Source: VRUE01 sp963725085 (lineage in GTDB: Bacteria; Actinomycetota; Thermoleophilia; Solirubrobacterales; 70-9). Taken from it: DNA of 64,000 nt. The notes under the pieces were generated by a model that saw nothing but the letters and a program-made list of their open reading frames with translations, was not told the origin of the DNA and did no database searches. The stretch covers positions 1,116,001-1,180,000 of the forward strand of contig CAVRXM010000001.1 in NCBI GenBank assembly GCA_963725085.1. The letters are read 5' to 3'. Of this stretch, positions 9,171 to 20,449 are shown piece after piece. The translations under genes and the position numbers were made by a program. The first letter of the stretch is position 1, and the number at the start of each line of letters is the position of its first letter.

Positions 9171-9443
9171 CCTTCAGATGACGGAGGGTCCGCGGACAAG
9201 CGGCATATATTTGTAGGCACGAGGGCTTGCCTTTCTTGACATGATCGTCTAGTGTCGATCCGCCCGCCGGGGAGGCGGGCAGGGGTTACAGAGAAGAAAG
9301 CCGACGCACGGCTGGATGTTGGCGGCGGCCTTGGGAAACGGGGAGAAGACAGTGAGGCGCGCGGGGAAGTGACGAGAAAGCAGGGAGCCGTTCCGGGCCG
9401 CGTGGGTGCCGCCCGGGGCTCACAGGGACAAGGAGAGACCGAC
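9171..9443. other. Divergent intergenic region before the surface-protein cluster
   Basis: This 273-base gap separates the divergent RTX-like gene and the NHL gene. It is less GC-rich at its left end (CATATATTTG) and contains a promoter candidate at 9227-9255 and a short hairpin formed by CCCGCC and GGCGGG near 9262-9280. I see no gene of its own here. Confidence 0.4.
9227..9255 (+). promoter_or_regulatory. Candidate promoter for the NHL/DUF11 gene run
   Basis: TTGCCT at 9227-9232 and TAGTGT at 9250-9255 are separated by 17 bases, an acceptable fit to a primary-sigma promoter. It sits about 190 bases upstream of the GTG start at 9444. A perfect TTGACA at 9236-9241 overlaps the spacer but has no matching -10 element. 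This is inference from spacing and consensus only. Confidence 0.3.
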
Positions 9444-12400
9444 GTGAGACGCCACGCGAAGGCATCGTCCGCGGAATCGAGTCTGCGGGGGGGTTGGCCC
9501 CTCGGCCGCATAGTACGTGGAACCTTCGCGACCGCTTACGGCTCTGACGTCGATGGGAGTGGTGCGCCCATTTCCGGACGGCTCCGGCGCCGCTTCTTCC
9601 TGGCGCTCCATCTGACGGTGATCGTCAGCGTGCTCGGGATGGGCGTTGGAGTCAGCGGCGCCTCAGCGGTCCAACCGCTTTCGACGATCGGGATCATCGG
9701 CAAATGCTGCCACGAAGGAGTGCTCGGCGAATACTATTACGCCAACTCGCTCGACATAAACAAGAAAACGGGCGACCTCTACCTCCTCGACCCGAACGAC
9801 AGCCACGTCCTGGTCTTCGATTCGAACGGGAACTACAAATTCACCTTCGGCTCGGAAGGGACCGGTGCCGGCCAGCTCGGTAAGTACTCGAGCGTCGGCA
9901 TCTCTGTGGACCAAACCTCCGGAGACGTGTATGTCAGCGAGAGTGGCGGCCCACTCGCCAACAACCGGATTTCGAAGTTCTCTGAAACCGGCGAATTCAT
10001 CCTTACCTTCGGGCGCAGGGTCAACGAAACCACCCTGGGAGATGTCTGCACAAAAGCCTCAGGGGACGTCTGTCAGCCCGGCACCACCGAAGGCGAACGC
10101 GCGATCGTCAATTCGATCGCCGCGGTCGATCCGGATACGGGAAACGTCTATATCCCGACCAACGGGAAAACGTCGATCTACGCGCCGAACGGCAAATACA
10201 TCGAAACGATCGAAACTCCGGGCGTCGTAAACCAGATCGCGATCTTCAACGAAATCATCTACCAGCAGACCTCGACCGGATTCAAGACCTACTCCGACAC
10301 AGGAAACCCGCTCGGCGAAATCGTCGTTCCGGCGTTCCAGGAATTCTCGCCGGTCGGCATGGTGCCGGCACCGGGCACCGAACAACCGGGCGAAACCCAT
10401 CTCTACGTGATGATGATCAACAATGCGACCGGAAAAACCGAGGTCGGCGAGTTCAATTCCTCCGGCAAACTCCTCATCGAGCACGGGATCGGGATGCCGT
10501 ACCCCACCCAGGGCTCGATCGCCGTCGATCCGTCCATCCCTCATATCTACGTTGGGACCTTCCCCAACGATCCCTTCGGCGGACCGGCGATCATCCTCGG
10601 GATACCGGAAACCGTTCCTGCGGTGGCGCTCAAACCGCCGACGCAGGTCGCGGCGAGAAGCTTGACCCTGAATGGTTCCGTCAACCCGGAAGGTACGACG
10701 CTCAAAACGTTCTGGCATTTCGAATACCGCCGGGCCGGAACGATCCCGTGGACCGCGAGCCCGCAGCCACCGATCGACATCGGCAACGGGACAACGGCCG
10801 TCGACGCGAGCCAGGGCATAACCGAACTGATCCCCAACACCTTCTACGAATACAGGCTGGTCGGGAGCCGCGAATTCGGAGGAGGGACAACCACCTCGGC
10901 GATCGCGAAAGTCAAAACCGACTTCGAAGAACCAAAGCTCTCGGTGGTCGCTCCGAGTCACATCACCGACACCGAAGCGACGATCCAGGGCATGGTCGAT
11001 CCGGAGAATTCGCCTGCCACCTATTACTTCGAATGGGGAAAGACGACCGCCTACGGAGAAAGAGCTCCGGTTGAAGGCGAAGGCGACGCCGGCAGCCAGT
11101 ACGGACCGGGCGGGGTCTTCGAGCGGCTTCGCGAACTCGAACCGTCGACGACCTACCACTTCCGACTCGTGGCGACGAACCCAGCGGGAACCGTGACCGG
11201 CGGAGATCACGAATTCACCACCTATTCCACCGCCGATGAGGTATGGGCCTCCCGCGACATCGAGTTGGTCAACACCCCCGATGACGGCAACCAGGAGACC
11301 CTCCCGATCCTCCAGGAAGAATCGGTGTCGCCCGACGGAAGCGAAGTCATGTGGGCCACGCCCTCGGGCTCGCCCCAGAGCTACACCGGCTTCGGACAGC
11401 TCTATCTATCGAAGCGAGACACCAGCACCCCGACCGGCTGGACGTCGCTTCCGTTCGGCGTGCCCGCCAGCCAGCAGGTCCACGGCGGAGATTCGTCCTA
11501 CATAGCCTCGGCCGCTTCCCGAGATTTCAGCACGGTCGTCTTCTACACCACCGACTGCTTCGAAATCGGCCTCGGCTTCTGCGACCACACGTTCGTACGA
11601 GTCACGAAGTCTGGAGAACAGGAAGTCCTTGCGGACCCCGGTGTCCCGAAACTATCCGCGATCAGCGTTTCCGACGACGGCCAGTGGGTCAATTACTTCA
11701 ACCCGCGGACAAAACAGCTCGTCTCGCACCAGGCGGGAGGTCAGGACCACGTCCTGCCAACTCCCGCGTGCGGTTACGAAGTCCCCGCGACGCGTTACAG
11801 CAACGTCTCTCTCGGATCGCTGTCTCGGGTCTTCGTGCAGAGCAACGGTCTCAGCGAACCGTGCGAAGACCCCGGCATCTACGTGATCGACCGGGAAACC
11901 AGCAGCATCACCAAGATCTCGTCCGGGGGTAGCTTCATTAGGACGAACGAGGACGGCACCCGGGTGATCTACCAGAAGGTGGATGGCGAATACCCCAACG
12001 AAGAACGCAACTTCTACGAATGGAAAGACGGCGGCGGGGCGACCTGTCTCACCTGCGGCGAAATGCCTCCGATCGTTGCTGGTTACGGGATCGAAAACGT
12101 GACCGTCTCGGAAGATCTCTCCCACGTCTACTTCTGGGCACGCAAACCGTTCAGCGAAGGAGGCAACTGCGACGTTGGGCGGATGTTCGTAATCCATCAC
12201 GAAAAAGTCAATTTCGTGGCGGACGATGGAGTGGGGGGATGCGTCGGCGACTACAGCTTCCAGACCACCTCAGACGGAAGCACCTTTGTCTTCCTCTCAA
12301 ACCTGACAGGGACGACGGCCGATGACACCGGCCTGAGGCTGACAAAATTCGGTGAAGCGGCAAACAACGCGATGCAGGTTTATCGCTATGACGATGAAAC

Positions 12401-12983
12401 CGGATACACAGAATGCGTTTCGTGCCAGGGGACGACCGAGCCTGCAACCGGTGGCGTCAGCAACGGATTCGGTGCGGCCACCTCTCTGTCGGACGACGGG
12501 TCGACCGTGGGGTTCGCGACCGAAGCGGCGCTCGTCCCGCAGGACATCAACGGGTCCACCGATGTCTATGAGTGGCACAACGGCGTCACTCGGCTCGTGA
12601 CCAACGGCGAAGTCGAGTTCGAAGGATTCCTCGCGCAACCCGACCTTTGGGGTGCCAGCGAGGACGGCAGGACTCTCGTCTTCTCGGCCGCGACGGTGGC
12701 GCTGACCGGCCACGAGACTCACAAATACGGGAACGTCTACGCCGCCGTGGTCGGGGGCCCTGGATTCCCGCCGCCGAATCCTCCGGCGCATTGCGCCGAA
12801 GACGCCTGCCAGGGACCGCTCCAGCCCTCGCCGCCGCTCGACTTCCAGGGAAGCTCGGCCTTCCACGGCCCGGGCAGTCCCGTGCCCCATCGCGGTAAAG
12901 GCAAAACGCATCACCACAAGAAACATCACCACAAGAAGAAGAAAAGAAATCAAAGGCGCAATTCGACGGGCCGGCAGGGCTGA
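9444..12983 (+). CDS. Large exported NHL / fibronectin-like / PD40 repeat protein
   Basis: GTG 9444 is preceded at eight bases by AGGAG, which decides the start although the frame is open further upstream. The 1179-residue protein has a basic N-terminus, one hydrophobic segment at about residues 47-72 (export or anchor), NHL-type beta-propeller repeats (KTGDLYLLDPNDSHVLVFD and others) to about residue 390, two fibronectin-like modules (LNGSVNPEG, TTYHFRLVATNPAG) to about 590, and a second propeller with PD40/TolB-like blades. It ends in Pro-rich sequence and an extreme His/Lys tail (THHHKKHHHKKKKRNQRR). The frame is intact over 3.5 kb. Probably a cell-surface binding protein; the ligand is unknown. 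Confidence 0.8.
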   Translation: MRRHAKASSAESSLRGGWPLGRIVRGTFATAYGSDVDGSGAPISGRLRRRFFLALHLTVIVSVLGMGVGVSGASAVQPLSTIGIIGKCCHEGVLGEYYYANSLDINKKTGDLYLLDPNDSHVLVFDSNGNYKFTFGSEGTGAGQLGKYSSVGISVDQTSGDVYVSESGGPLANNRISKFSETGEFILTFGRRVNETTLGDVCTKASGDVCQPGTTEGERAIVNSIAAVDPDTGNVYIPTNGKTSIYAPNGKYIETIETPGVVNQIAIFNEIIYQQTSTGFKTYSDTGNPLGEIVVPAFQEFSPVGMVPAPGTEQPGETHLYVMMINNATGKTEVGEFNSSGKLLIEHGIGMPYPTQGSIAVDPSIPHIYVGTFPNDPFGGPAIILGIPETVPAVALKPPTQVAARSLTLNGSVNPEGTTLKTFWHFEYRRAGTIPWTASPQPPIDIGNGTTAVDASQGITELIPNTFYEYRLVGSREFGGGTTTSAIAKVKTDFEEPKLSVVAPSHITDTEATIQGMVDPENSPATYYFEWGKTTAYGERAPVEGEGDAGSQYGPGGVFERLRELEPSTTYHFRLVATNPAGTVTGGDHEFTTYSTADEVWASRDIELVNTPDDGNQETLPILQEESVSPDGSEVMWATPSGSPQSYTGFGQLYLSKRDTSTPTGWTSLPFGVPASQQVHGGDSSYIASAASRDFSTVVFYTTDCFEIGLGFCDHTFVRVTKSGEQEVLADPGVPKLSAISVSDDGQWVNYFNPRTKQLVSHQAGGQDHVLPTPACGYEVPATRYSNVSLGSLSRVFVQSNGLSEPCEDPGIYVIDRETSSITKISSGGSFIRTNEDGTRVIYQKVDGEYPNEERNFYEWKDGGGATCLTCGEMPPIVAGYGIENVTVSEDLSHVYFWARKPFSEGGNCDVGRMFVIHHEKVNFVADDGVGGCVGDYSFQTTSDGSTFVFLSNLTGTTADDTGLRLTKFGEAANNAMQVYRYDDETGYTECVSCQGTTEPATGGVSNGFGAATSLSDDGSTVGFATEAALVPQDINGSTDVYEWHNGVTRLVTNGEVEFEGFLAQPDLWGASEDGRTLVFSAATVALTGHETHKYGNVYAAVVGGPGFPPPNPPAHCAEDACQGPLQPSPPLDFQGSSAFHGPGSPVPHRGKGKTHHHKKHHHKKKKRNQRRNSTGRQG

Positions 12984-13010
12984 GCGATGAGGACCAGGGA
13001 GAAGCAGAAG

Positions 13011-16000
13011 ATGACGAAGAAGATCCTCATCGGCCTCATCGTGCTCGTCGCCGGGTCGCTCGCGCCGGCCGGCGCCGCATCCGCAAGTGTGCAGTGGGAC
13101 GCCAAGTTCACATGGGGACCGACGCAGCTGCACCCCGGCGAGACCGCTCTCTTCACGGTCAGTGTGCGGAACCGGGGCACGACACCCAACACGGGATCGA
13201 TCAAAGTCGTCGATCACCTTCCCCTGGGAGTGAAATTCAAGGAACCGTTTTCTTTGGAAGGCTGGGCGTGCTCCTCGAGCGGCACCGCAACCACACTCAC
13301 CTGCACCAGGAACATCCAGCTCACACCGTTCAGAGGGACCCCCCGCCTGCAATTCTTCGTCGAAGTCGATCCGCTCGCGAGCGGGACGCACGACAACACC
13401 GTGATCATGTCGGGCGCCGGAAGCGAAACGGTGACCGACGTCGACCCGGTTGAAATCGGCGACGACCCTCTCGGCTTCGGCTACATCCCTGAGAGCGTCA
13501 ACGGCAACGCATATTCGGTGGATCGCCCCCGCCAGACGCTTCAGACACAGGCCGGCGGGCATCCCTTCGAGCTCAGAACCGACTTCGATTTCAACGAGAT
13601 GTTCGGAATTCGCAAAGAAAGCTTCAATCCAGAAGAAGAAGCTGAAACTCCGTACACCAAGCCGATCAACCGGGTGCGGACCGTTCAGGCGATCCTCCCG
13701 CGCGGCCTGATCGGCAACCCCGAGGCCGTGCCGAAGTGCCGGGTCACCGACTTCCTGCGCGAAAGCAAGGAAGGCCTTCAGGCCGCCGGATGCGATCCGG
13801 CGACGCAGATCGGGGAACTTCGGGTGATGTTCTCCGACGGCTTCGGAGGAGGCGGCTGGGGCACCATTCAGGAACTGCCGCAGGTCGCGCTCTACAACCT
13901 CACTCCGCCCAAAGGAGTCTCGGCCGACTTCGGGTTCAAGGCCGGCGGGCTCTTCATCGGCCACATCTACCAGACGCTCGATCCCGCGCACGACTACGCC
14001 GTGCGCTCGACCTCGCCGTACATCACGGACATCATTCCAGTCCGCGGCATCGAGCTGACGATCTGGGGAGTCCCGGGAGATCCGGTGCACGATTTCGCGA
14101 GGGCCTTTCCGACCAAAGAAAAGAACCCCCATCCCACCGAACAGGAAGAAAAAGAAGAAGAAGAAGAAGAAGAAACGATCTTCGGAGCCCATGTTGCCCC
14201 GCCGTACCGCCCGCTGCTCAACCTGCCGATGGATTGCGGCGTCAACAATGGGCCGTTCATATTCACCGCCGATTCCTGGGCCAACCCCGGCGAATTCACC
14301 ACTCCACTTCCGGGCGTCAGCGGGGACGTCAACGTCACGGGCTGTGACGATCAGAGGGTTCGCTTCAATCCGGCCATCAACCTGCAACCGACCGACCGCG
14401 CTGCCGGTTCCCCTACGGGCCTCGACGTTCACCTCGAAGTCGAACAGCGCGAACAGAGTGTCGAAAACCCGAAACTCCTGTATCCGGAAAACGGTCAGCT
14501 GCACGGCATCGACACCCCACCGATGAAGAAAGTCGTCACGACCTTCCCCGAAGGTATGACGATCTCGACATCGGCGGCACAGGGCCTCGGCGTCTGCACC
14601 TCAGCTGAGCTCGCGCTAGGAACCAACAAACCCGTCGCGTGTCCCGACAACTCGCAATATGGGACGCTGACGCTGCACACGCCGATCCTGCCGCGCGATG
14701 AACCCATGCGCGGGTTCATCTACATCGCGAAGAAGGGGGATAATCCGTACCACAACTTTCTCTCGATGTATTTCGTAATCCAGGAACCTGAACGGGATCT
14801 GCTCATCAAGATTCCAGGCAAAATCGACCTGGATCCCGTCACCGGCCAGATCCAGGTGACGTTCGATGACCTACCGCAGTTCCCCCTGTCGGACATGCAG
14901 CTCACCTTCAAGGGCGGTGTGCGCTCGGCGCTGGCGAACCCGCGTACATGCGGCAAAAAGATCATCACGGCGGACTTCTACTCCTGGGCCGCTCCGAACA
15001 CGCCACGTCGCGTCACCAGCTCCTATGACATCACGACGAAACCGGATGGCTCGCCCTGTCCGCAGTCATTGGGGAACCGCCCGTTCGACGTGCAGATGTC
15101 GGCGGGAACGGTCAATCCGAATGCGGGCAGCTACACACCCTTCATCTTCCGGATGCAGCGCAGTGACGACGACCAGGAGCTGAGCCAGATCACCACGCAG
15201 CTGCCGCCCGGCCTCACCGCGCGGATCGCCGGCAAGACGATCTGCTCCGACGAGGCCATCGAAGCGGCGGCAGACCCGCGGCGAACCGGAACAGAAGAGA
15301 AAGAACATCCGTCATGTCCCGCCTCAAGTCAGGTCGGGACCACGGAAGTGGGATCCGGCGTTGGCGTGCCGCTCACCTATATCGGAGGCAAGATTTATCT
15401 GGCGGGCCCCTACAAAGGGGCTCCGCTGTCGATCGTCGTGATCAGCCCGATCTTGCCCGGCCCCTATGACCTGGGCAACATCGTCGTGCGCTCGGCCGTC
15501 CATGTCGACCGGGCGACCACGGCGGTGACGGTGGCCACCGACCCGTTCCCGCAGATATACCAGGGCATTCCGGTCCGAATCCGCGACATCCGCCTGAAAA
15601 TCGACAGCCAGGACACCATCCTCAATCCGACAAACTGCGATCCGAAGGCGATCGGAGCGCACCTGACCGGGGCCGGTGCCGACGTCAACACGACTGCGGA
15701 CGACACCGCATCGGATCTGACCGAGTCGTTCCAGGTGGCCAACTGCCTGGCGCTTCCGTTCCGGCCGCGGCTCAGCTTCAGGCTGCGAGGCGGCACATCG
15801 CGCGGCGACCACCCGGCGCTGTCGACGACGCTCGTGAGTAAATCCGGCGACGCGAACCTGCGCAAAGTCCAGGTCACCTTGCCGCGCTTTACCTTTATCG
15901 ACCAGGGCCATATCCGAACGATCTGTACGCGCGTGCAGTACGCCTCGGACGAATGTCCGCAGGGATCGATCTACGGTTACGCCAAAGCCTGGACGCCGCT

Positions 16001-16398
16001 GCTCGACCAGCCCGTCGAAGGCCCGGTGATCCTGCGGAGCTCTAACCACCTGCTGCCAGACCTCGTAATGGACCTCAAAGGGCAGGTCGACGTCAACGTC
16101 GTCGGTCGGATCGACTCAATCAATGGGCGCACTCGCAACGACGTTCGAAGGCATCCCGGACCAGCCGGTGAGCAAATTCCAACTGACGCTCCAGGGAGGC
16201 GGCAAAGGCCTGCTCGTCAACGCCAAAGGTCTCTGCGGGTTCTCGCCGCGGGCAACCGTCCTCATGGACGGCCAGAACGGCCTGACCGCCGACCAGTCCC
16301 CGCTGATGAAGAACAGCTGCGGGAAAGCATCACGGAAGAAACACAGGCATCGTCGCCGTGGGCATCGGCACGTCAACCGGCCGAGTAGGGCGGGCTGA
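13011..16398 (+). CDS. Exported DUF11-type repeat protein (one frame break near the end)
   Basis: ATG 13011 has AGGGAG nine bases upstream and opens a classical signal peptide (KKILIGLIVLVAGSLAPAGA). A DUF11-like domain (HPGETALFTVSVRNRG) follows at residues about 30-145, then several long beta-rich repeats with paired cysteines. A Glu run at about residue 380 is encoded by a GAA microsatellite. The last 90 codons continue in another frame from the GGG at 16125-16127: removing one G restores a Gly-rich final repeat and the basic tail RKKHRHRRRGHRH ending at 16398. It is separated from the NHL gene by 27 bases and is likely co-transcribed with it. Role unknown; probably cell-surface. Confidence 0.75.
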
Positions 16399-16435
16399 TC
16401 GATGCGAGACTAACGCACAGGGGAGCATCTCGAGG

Positions 16436-18931
16436 ATGGGTTCGATCGGTTCGCGGTGTCACCCGCGTCGTGGTCGGGTTGGCGGTGTGTCTCATGCCTC
16501 GCTGCGTCGAGCGCACAAGCGTCAACCAGCGTCTATCAGGAGACCGAAACGATCCTCCCGAAAAATCTCTTCCCCCCGACCGGCCTCGCCGTGGATCAGG
16601 AAACCGGCGATGTCTATGCGGCCGGATTCTTCTTCGGCTCCGGCCACCTCCATCGCTTTGCCGCGGTGACTGAAAAAGAGGACGTGTTCGGTGAAGGTGA
16701 CTATCAATCGGTGGCGATCGATCCGACCAACCACAACATCTACGCACTGACCAAGGCACCGACTCCCATCCGGGTCGAGATCTATAACCAGGAACTCGAA
16801 ACGGCACGCAAACCGATTCCGACGGCGGCCGGAACAGGCATAATCGGCGCCGATTCAGCCGGCAACGTATTCATTTCCGATATCGGCCCGATAAACGAGC
16901 AACAGAGGTACACAGTGTCCGGCACGGGCGGAACCTACGAACTCATCTTCAACGGGGAAACAACCACTCCGATCGCCTGGAATGCAGGTGAAGGGGAAGT
17001 CGCCGAAGCACTGGAAAATCTGGCCAACGTCGGCTCAGGCGATATATCCGTCAGCCGGGCCGGACAGACCTATATCGTCACATTCGGCGGCTCGTTGCAG
17101 TACACAAATGTGCCGGAGATCACCGCAGACAGCAGCGGACTCACGGGTGGGGTGGTAACGCATATCGAAACGATTATCGATGGGACCAATGCTCCGCCGT
17201 CGGTGAAAGAGTACGCGCCGACCGGGATCCTGCTGCAGACCATCACCTGTTCCGCATGCCCTGGAGGGGCGTTCACCACGGCTCCGATCGGTGTGGCCCT
17301 TGACGCGAATGACAACCTGTTCGTGGGGGATGCGGCCGGCGAACGAGTGATCGAGTTCCATGCCACCCCGGCCAGCCCCGCGACCAATTACACCACGATC
17401 GCCCCAACTGAGCTCGCAAGCGGAGCCATGCGCTCATTCACCGTCAACCCTGCCACCGATGAGGTGTGGGTCTTGGGCGACGACGGTGCAGGCACTCATG
17501 TCAAGGGCTTCGAATTGGACGGCACTCAATTCACTGAATTCGGCAAAACTGTGTTCACCGCTCCGTTCTACAACTTTTTCGGAACGCAGAAAATGGCCGT
17601 GAACGGTAAGACGGGCACCGTCTATGTCGGCGATCTCATCTTCACCAATGCAGGGAAAGGCTCGTTCGGGGAACCCTTGGAAGAACTGCATGCGGCGATT
17701 GTCGGATTCAGTCCGGCGCCTCCGCCCACGATCCAGGCGGATCCGGCAATCGTCGAAGCGTCTCGACACGCGACGATGAAGACGCTCGTCAATCCCAACG
17801 GCACGCTGGTGCTCAACTGCACGTTCGAATACGGCCTCACCGAAGCGTACGGGACGGAAGACCCCTGCAACGATCCGGGATTCGGCGAAGGACCGGTCAG
17901 TGTCGGGGCGGAGGCGGTCGGACTTACCCCGGACACGACCTACCACTATCGGGTCACCGCCTCCAACGAAGGAGGCACGACCGTAGGCCCGGACCAGACC
18001 TTCAAAACCCTGATCGACAAAGCGATTCCCGCCACCGGCGGCGCCAGTGCCCTGCAGACGACGGCGACGCTGGAAGGCACCATCAACCCGCTCGGCAACC
18101 CGACGACCGCCTGCTACTTCGAATATGGGCCCGACCCCGGCTACAGCGGCAAAGCGCCCTGCGCCTCGCTGCCGGGGGCGAGCGGCTCGCCGGTTCCGGT
18201 CAGCGGCCCGGTCGGAGGGCTGACCCCCAACAGCAGCTACCACTATCGCCTGGTGGCGGTGAACGCCGGTGGGACGGAATACGGGGTCGACCGGGAATTC
18301 GCGACCCTGCCGAAAGCCCCGGTGATCACGACCGGCGCAGCGACCCTGGTCGGCGCCGATAGGGCCCGCATATCGGGAACGGTGAATCCGGAAGGATCCG
18401 TCGGTCACTATCAGTTCGAATACGGCCCGACGACCGCCTACGGCAAGAATACGCCGAGCGCGACAGCAGTCGGCTCCGAAGTAATCAAAGTCGCGGAAAA
18501 CATCACCGGCCTGCAACCGGCGACCACCTACCACTACCGATTCAGCGCCACGAGCATCGGCGGCACGACCCACGGGCCGGACATGAGCTTCACGACCGCC
18601 GCGCCCGATTGGGCGGGTATTCCTGCCGGCGAAAGCGTTGCTCAAAGGGCGAAACGCCTCGATCGAAGTCCAATGCCGGGGCGTTGCGATCGCCGAGTGC
18701 AAAGGCACACTCGTGCTGCGCGCGAGGATCAAACAGGGGATCCGCTTTATCCTGGTCAAGGTTGGCGAAACTCCCTTCGACTTCTTCGGAGGCCAAAAGA
18801 AGGTGATCGTCGTACACCTCAACAAGGCCGGCGGGAAAGTCATCGCCCAGAGCGAAGGCAAACCCATTTCCGCGGTGGCCAGCGCCGCCAACAAGAACCG
18901 TGTCGTCCGACTCTCCCATGGCAGGCACTAG
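16436..18931 (+). CDS. Exported NHL / fibronectin-like protein (three frame breaks)
   Basis: Most of the protein reads in one frame: NHL-like blades (TGLAVDQETGDVYAAG), a Gly/Thr-rich insertion domain at about residues 150-240, and three tandem fibronectin-like modules each ending in TTYHYR or SSYHYR motifs. The N-terminus makes sense only as a composite: ATG 16436 reads MGSIGSR, then VTRVVVGLAVCLM in the next frame, then AASSAQA in the third, a good signal peptide if single extra bases near 16456 and 16495 are removed. The C-terminal domain (ASIEVQCRGVAIAECKGTL) needs removal of one C at 18604-18606 and ends at 18931. It is a smaller relative of the protein starting at 9444. Confidence 0.65.
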
Positions 18932-18963
18932 GCTGCGCGAGGAACATGTACGAGAGAGAAGTG

Positions 18964-19755
18964 ATGCGCACGACGACAGGAAGTCCAAGGCACTGCTATT
19001 CATGGCGGCCCTGGCCCTGACGGCCCTGGCGGTCACCGTTGCTCAGGCCGAGGTCAGTCAGAAGGGGGTCATGCGCCTCACCTTCGACGGCCAGATCAAG
19101 CCGAAGGCCCTTCCCCGCAGCCATGAGGCGCCCGTCACCGTCTCGGTCTCGACCCACATCTCGACGCTCGAAGGAAAGGAACCGCCGGAACTGCTGCGGA
19201 TCTCCTTGGCGATAAACCGCAACGGGCATATCGACTACAAAGGCCTACCACAGTGCCACCTCAACGAAATACAGCCGTCGACCAACGCTGAGGCGCTGAA
19301 AGCCTGCAAATCGTCCATGGTGGGGACGGGCTACTTCTCGGCAAACGTGATCCTGCCCGAACAGTCGCCGTTCCCATCTGAAGGCAAGATCTATGCCTTC
19401 AACGGCTACGTGCTCGGGCACCCGGTGATCTTCGCCCACATCTATGGCGAGAAGCCCCTGCCGACGTCTTTCGTGCTTCCGTTCGTCGTCCGGCACTCCA
19501 ACGGCAGATACGCGACGACCTTGGTCGCCTATCTTCCCAAAGTGAAGGCGAACTGGGGCTCCATCACCGGCATCAGACTGAAGCTCAATCGTACCTTCCA
19601 GTACAAAGGTCAGACTGCACCATTACCTGACCGCGTCCTGCCCGGCGCCCAAGGGCTTCCCGGGCGCCACCTTCGCCTTCGCCAAAGCCGAATTCGTGTT
19701 CGCCGGCACCACCGTCGAATCGACACTGAACCGGAGCTGCCGGGCGAAGGGCTGA
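18964..19755 (+). CDS. Small secreted protein of unknown function (frame-disrupted)
   Basis: The core reads ALLFMAALALTALAVTVAQA, a signal peptide, followed by a beta-rich domain of about 230 residues with conserved-looking Cys pairs (LPQCHLNEI, ALKACKSSMVG, LTASCPAPKGF). ATG 18964 is in a different frame from the signal peptide, so an indel near 18975 is likely. A second break near 19620 (one extra G before CACCATTAC) restores a C-terminus ending CRAKG at 19755. Similar small proteins accompany large NHL proteins in Solirubrobacterales genomes in my recollection, but I cannot name a family. Its stop directly abuts the next ATG. Confidence 0.5.
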
Positions 19756-20431
19756 ATGGAACGCCAGCACCACCGCCGCGTTCGGGTTGCGGCGCTCTCG
19801 TTCCTGATACTGGGGCTTTCCGCCATCACTGTCAGCGGCTGCGGTGGCGGCTCCAACCCGAGCTCGACCACGGCTGCTGAACCGACGCCAGCCGAATCGA
19901 CAGCAGCCGCGGCCGGCGCTCGAAGCAGGCTGGAGAATCCACAGCGAAGGGCTCCGGCGGCCAGCAACACTCCCCGCCCGCCCATCACTTCAAGGGAGGG
20001 GAATCGGAAGTCGAAGAATTCGGGTCGGAAGCCGGCGGCTCCGAATCAGCCGCAGTGCTGGCCGCCGAGCAGGGGTATCTCTCCGCCATCGCCCACCGGA
20101 ATTACGACAAGGCGTGCTCGCTTGTCTCGAGCTCACTGAAGCAACAGTTCGAGTGCACTGGTGACGGCGGGGGGAGGTGGCCATCACCCCACCTGCCAGG
20201 AACTCCTCCCGCATATTCTCGCCGCCAACGCCTCCCATGTGGCTGCGCTCCAGCTATCTGGAAAGGTCCACAGAGGTTCGGGTGGATGGCGACCACGGAT
20301 TCGTCGTGTTCCACGCTCCTGGCGCCCGCCTCTTCGTCTATCCGATGGCAAAGGATGGAGGCGGCTGGCGAGTCGGATCGATAACGAGCTCGGTCCTCGC
20401 GCCCTCGGCCGCAACCCTCGGCGAAGGATAG
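19756..20431 (+). CDS. Lipoprotein of unknown function (several frame breaks)
   Basis: ATG 19756 follows the previous stop with no gap. A lipoprotein signal (SFLILGLSAITVSGCGGGS) gives lipidation at Cys and a Ser/Thr/Pro/Ala-rich linker. The folded part is scattered over three frames: an EQGYLSAIAHRNYDKACSLV segment, then CQELLPHILAANA, then VRVDGDHGFVVFHAPGARLF and a C-terminus SSVLAPSAATLGEG ending at 20431. At least three indels between about 19910 and 20280 are needed to join them. The composite looks like a small NTF2/SnoaL-like extracytoplasmic domain, which is a guess from pattern. A fragment of a paralogue lies at 22869-22955. Confidence 0.5.
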
Positions 20432-20449
20432 GAACGAAGGGTTGGGCCG

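Noticed and set aside
9236..9241. TTGACA as the -35 of the NHL gene promoter
   Set aside because: No acceptable -10 lies 16-18 bases downstream; the overlapping TTGCCT/TAGTGT pair fits better.
14145..14176. GAA microsatellite in the DUF11 gene as a phase-variation switch
   Set aside because: It is in frame, encodes a Glu run and uses a three-base unit, so length change would not switch the frame; it is noted only as an odd composition.
12297..14504. 735-codon open frame on the minus strand across the NHL/DUF11 junction
   Set aside because: It is antisense to two well-supported genes, has Arg/Gly/Asp-rich composition typical of GC-rich shadows, and shows no family motif.
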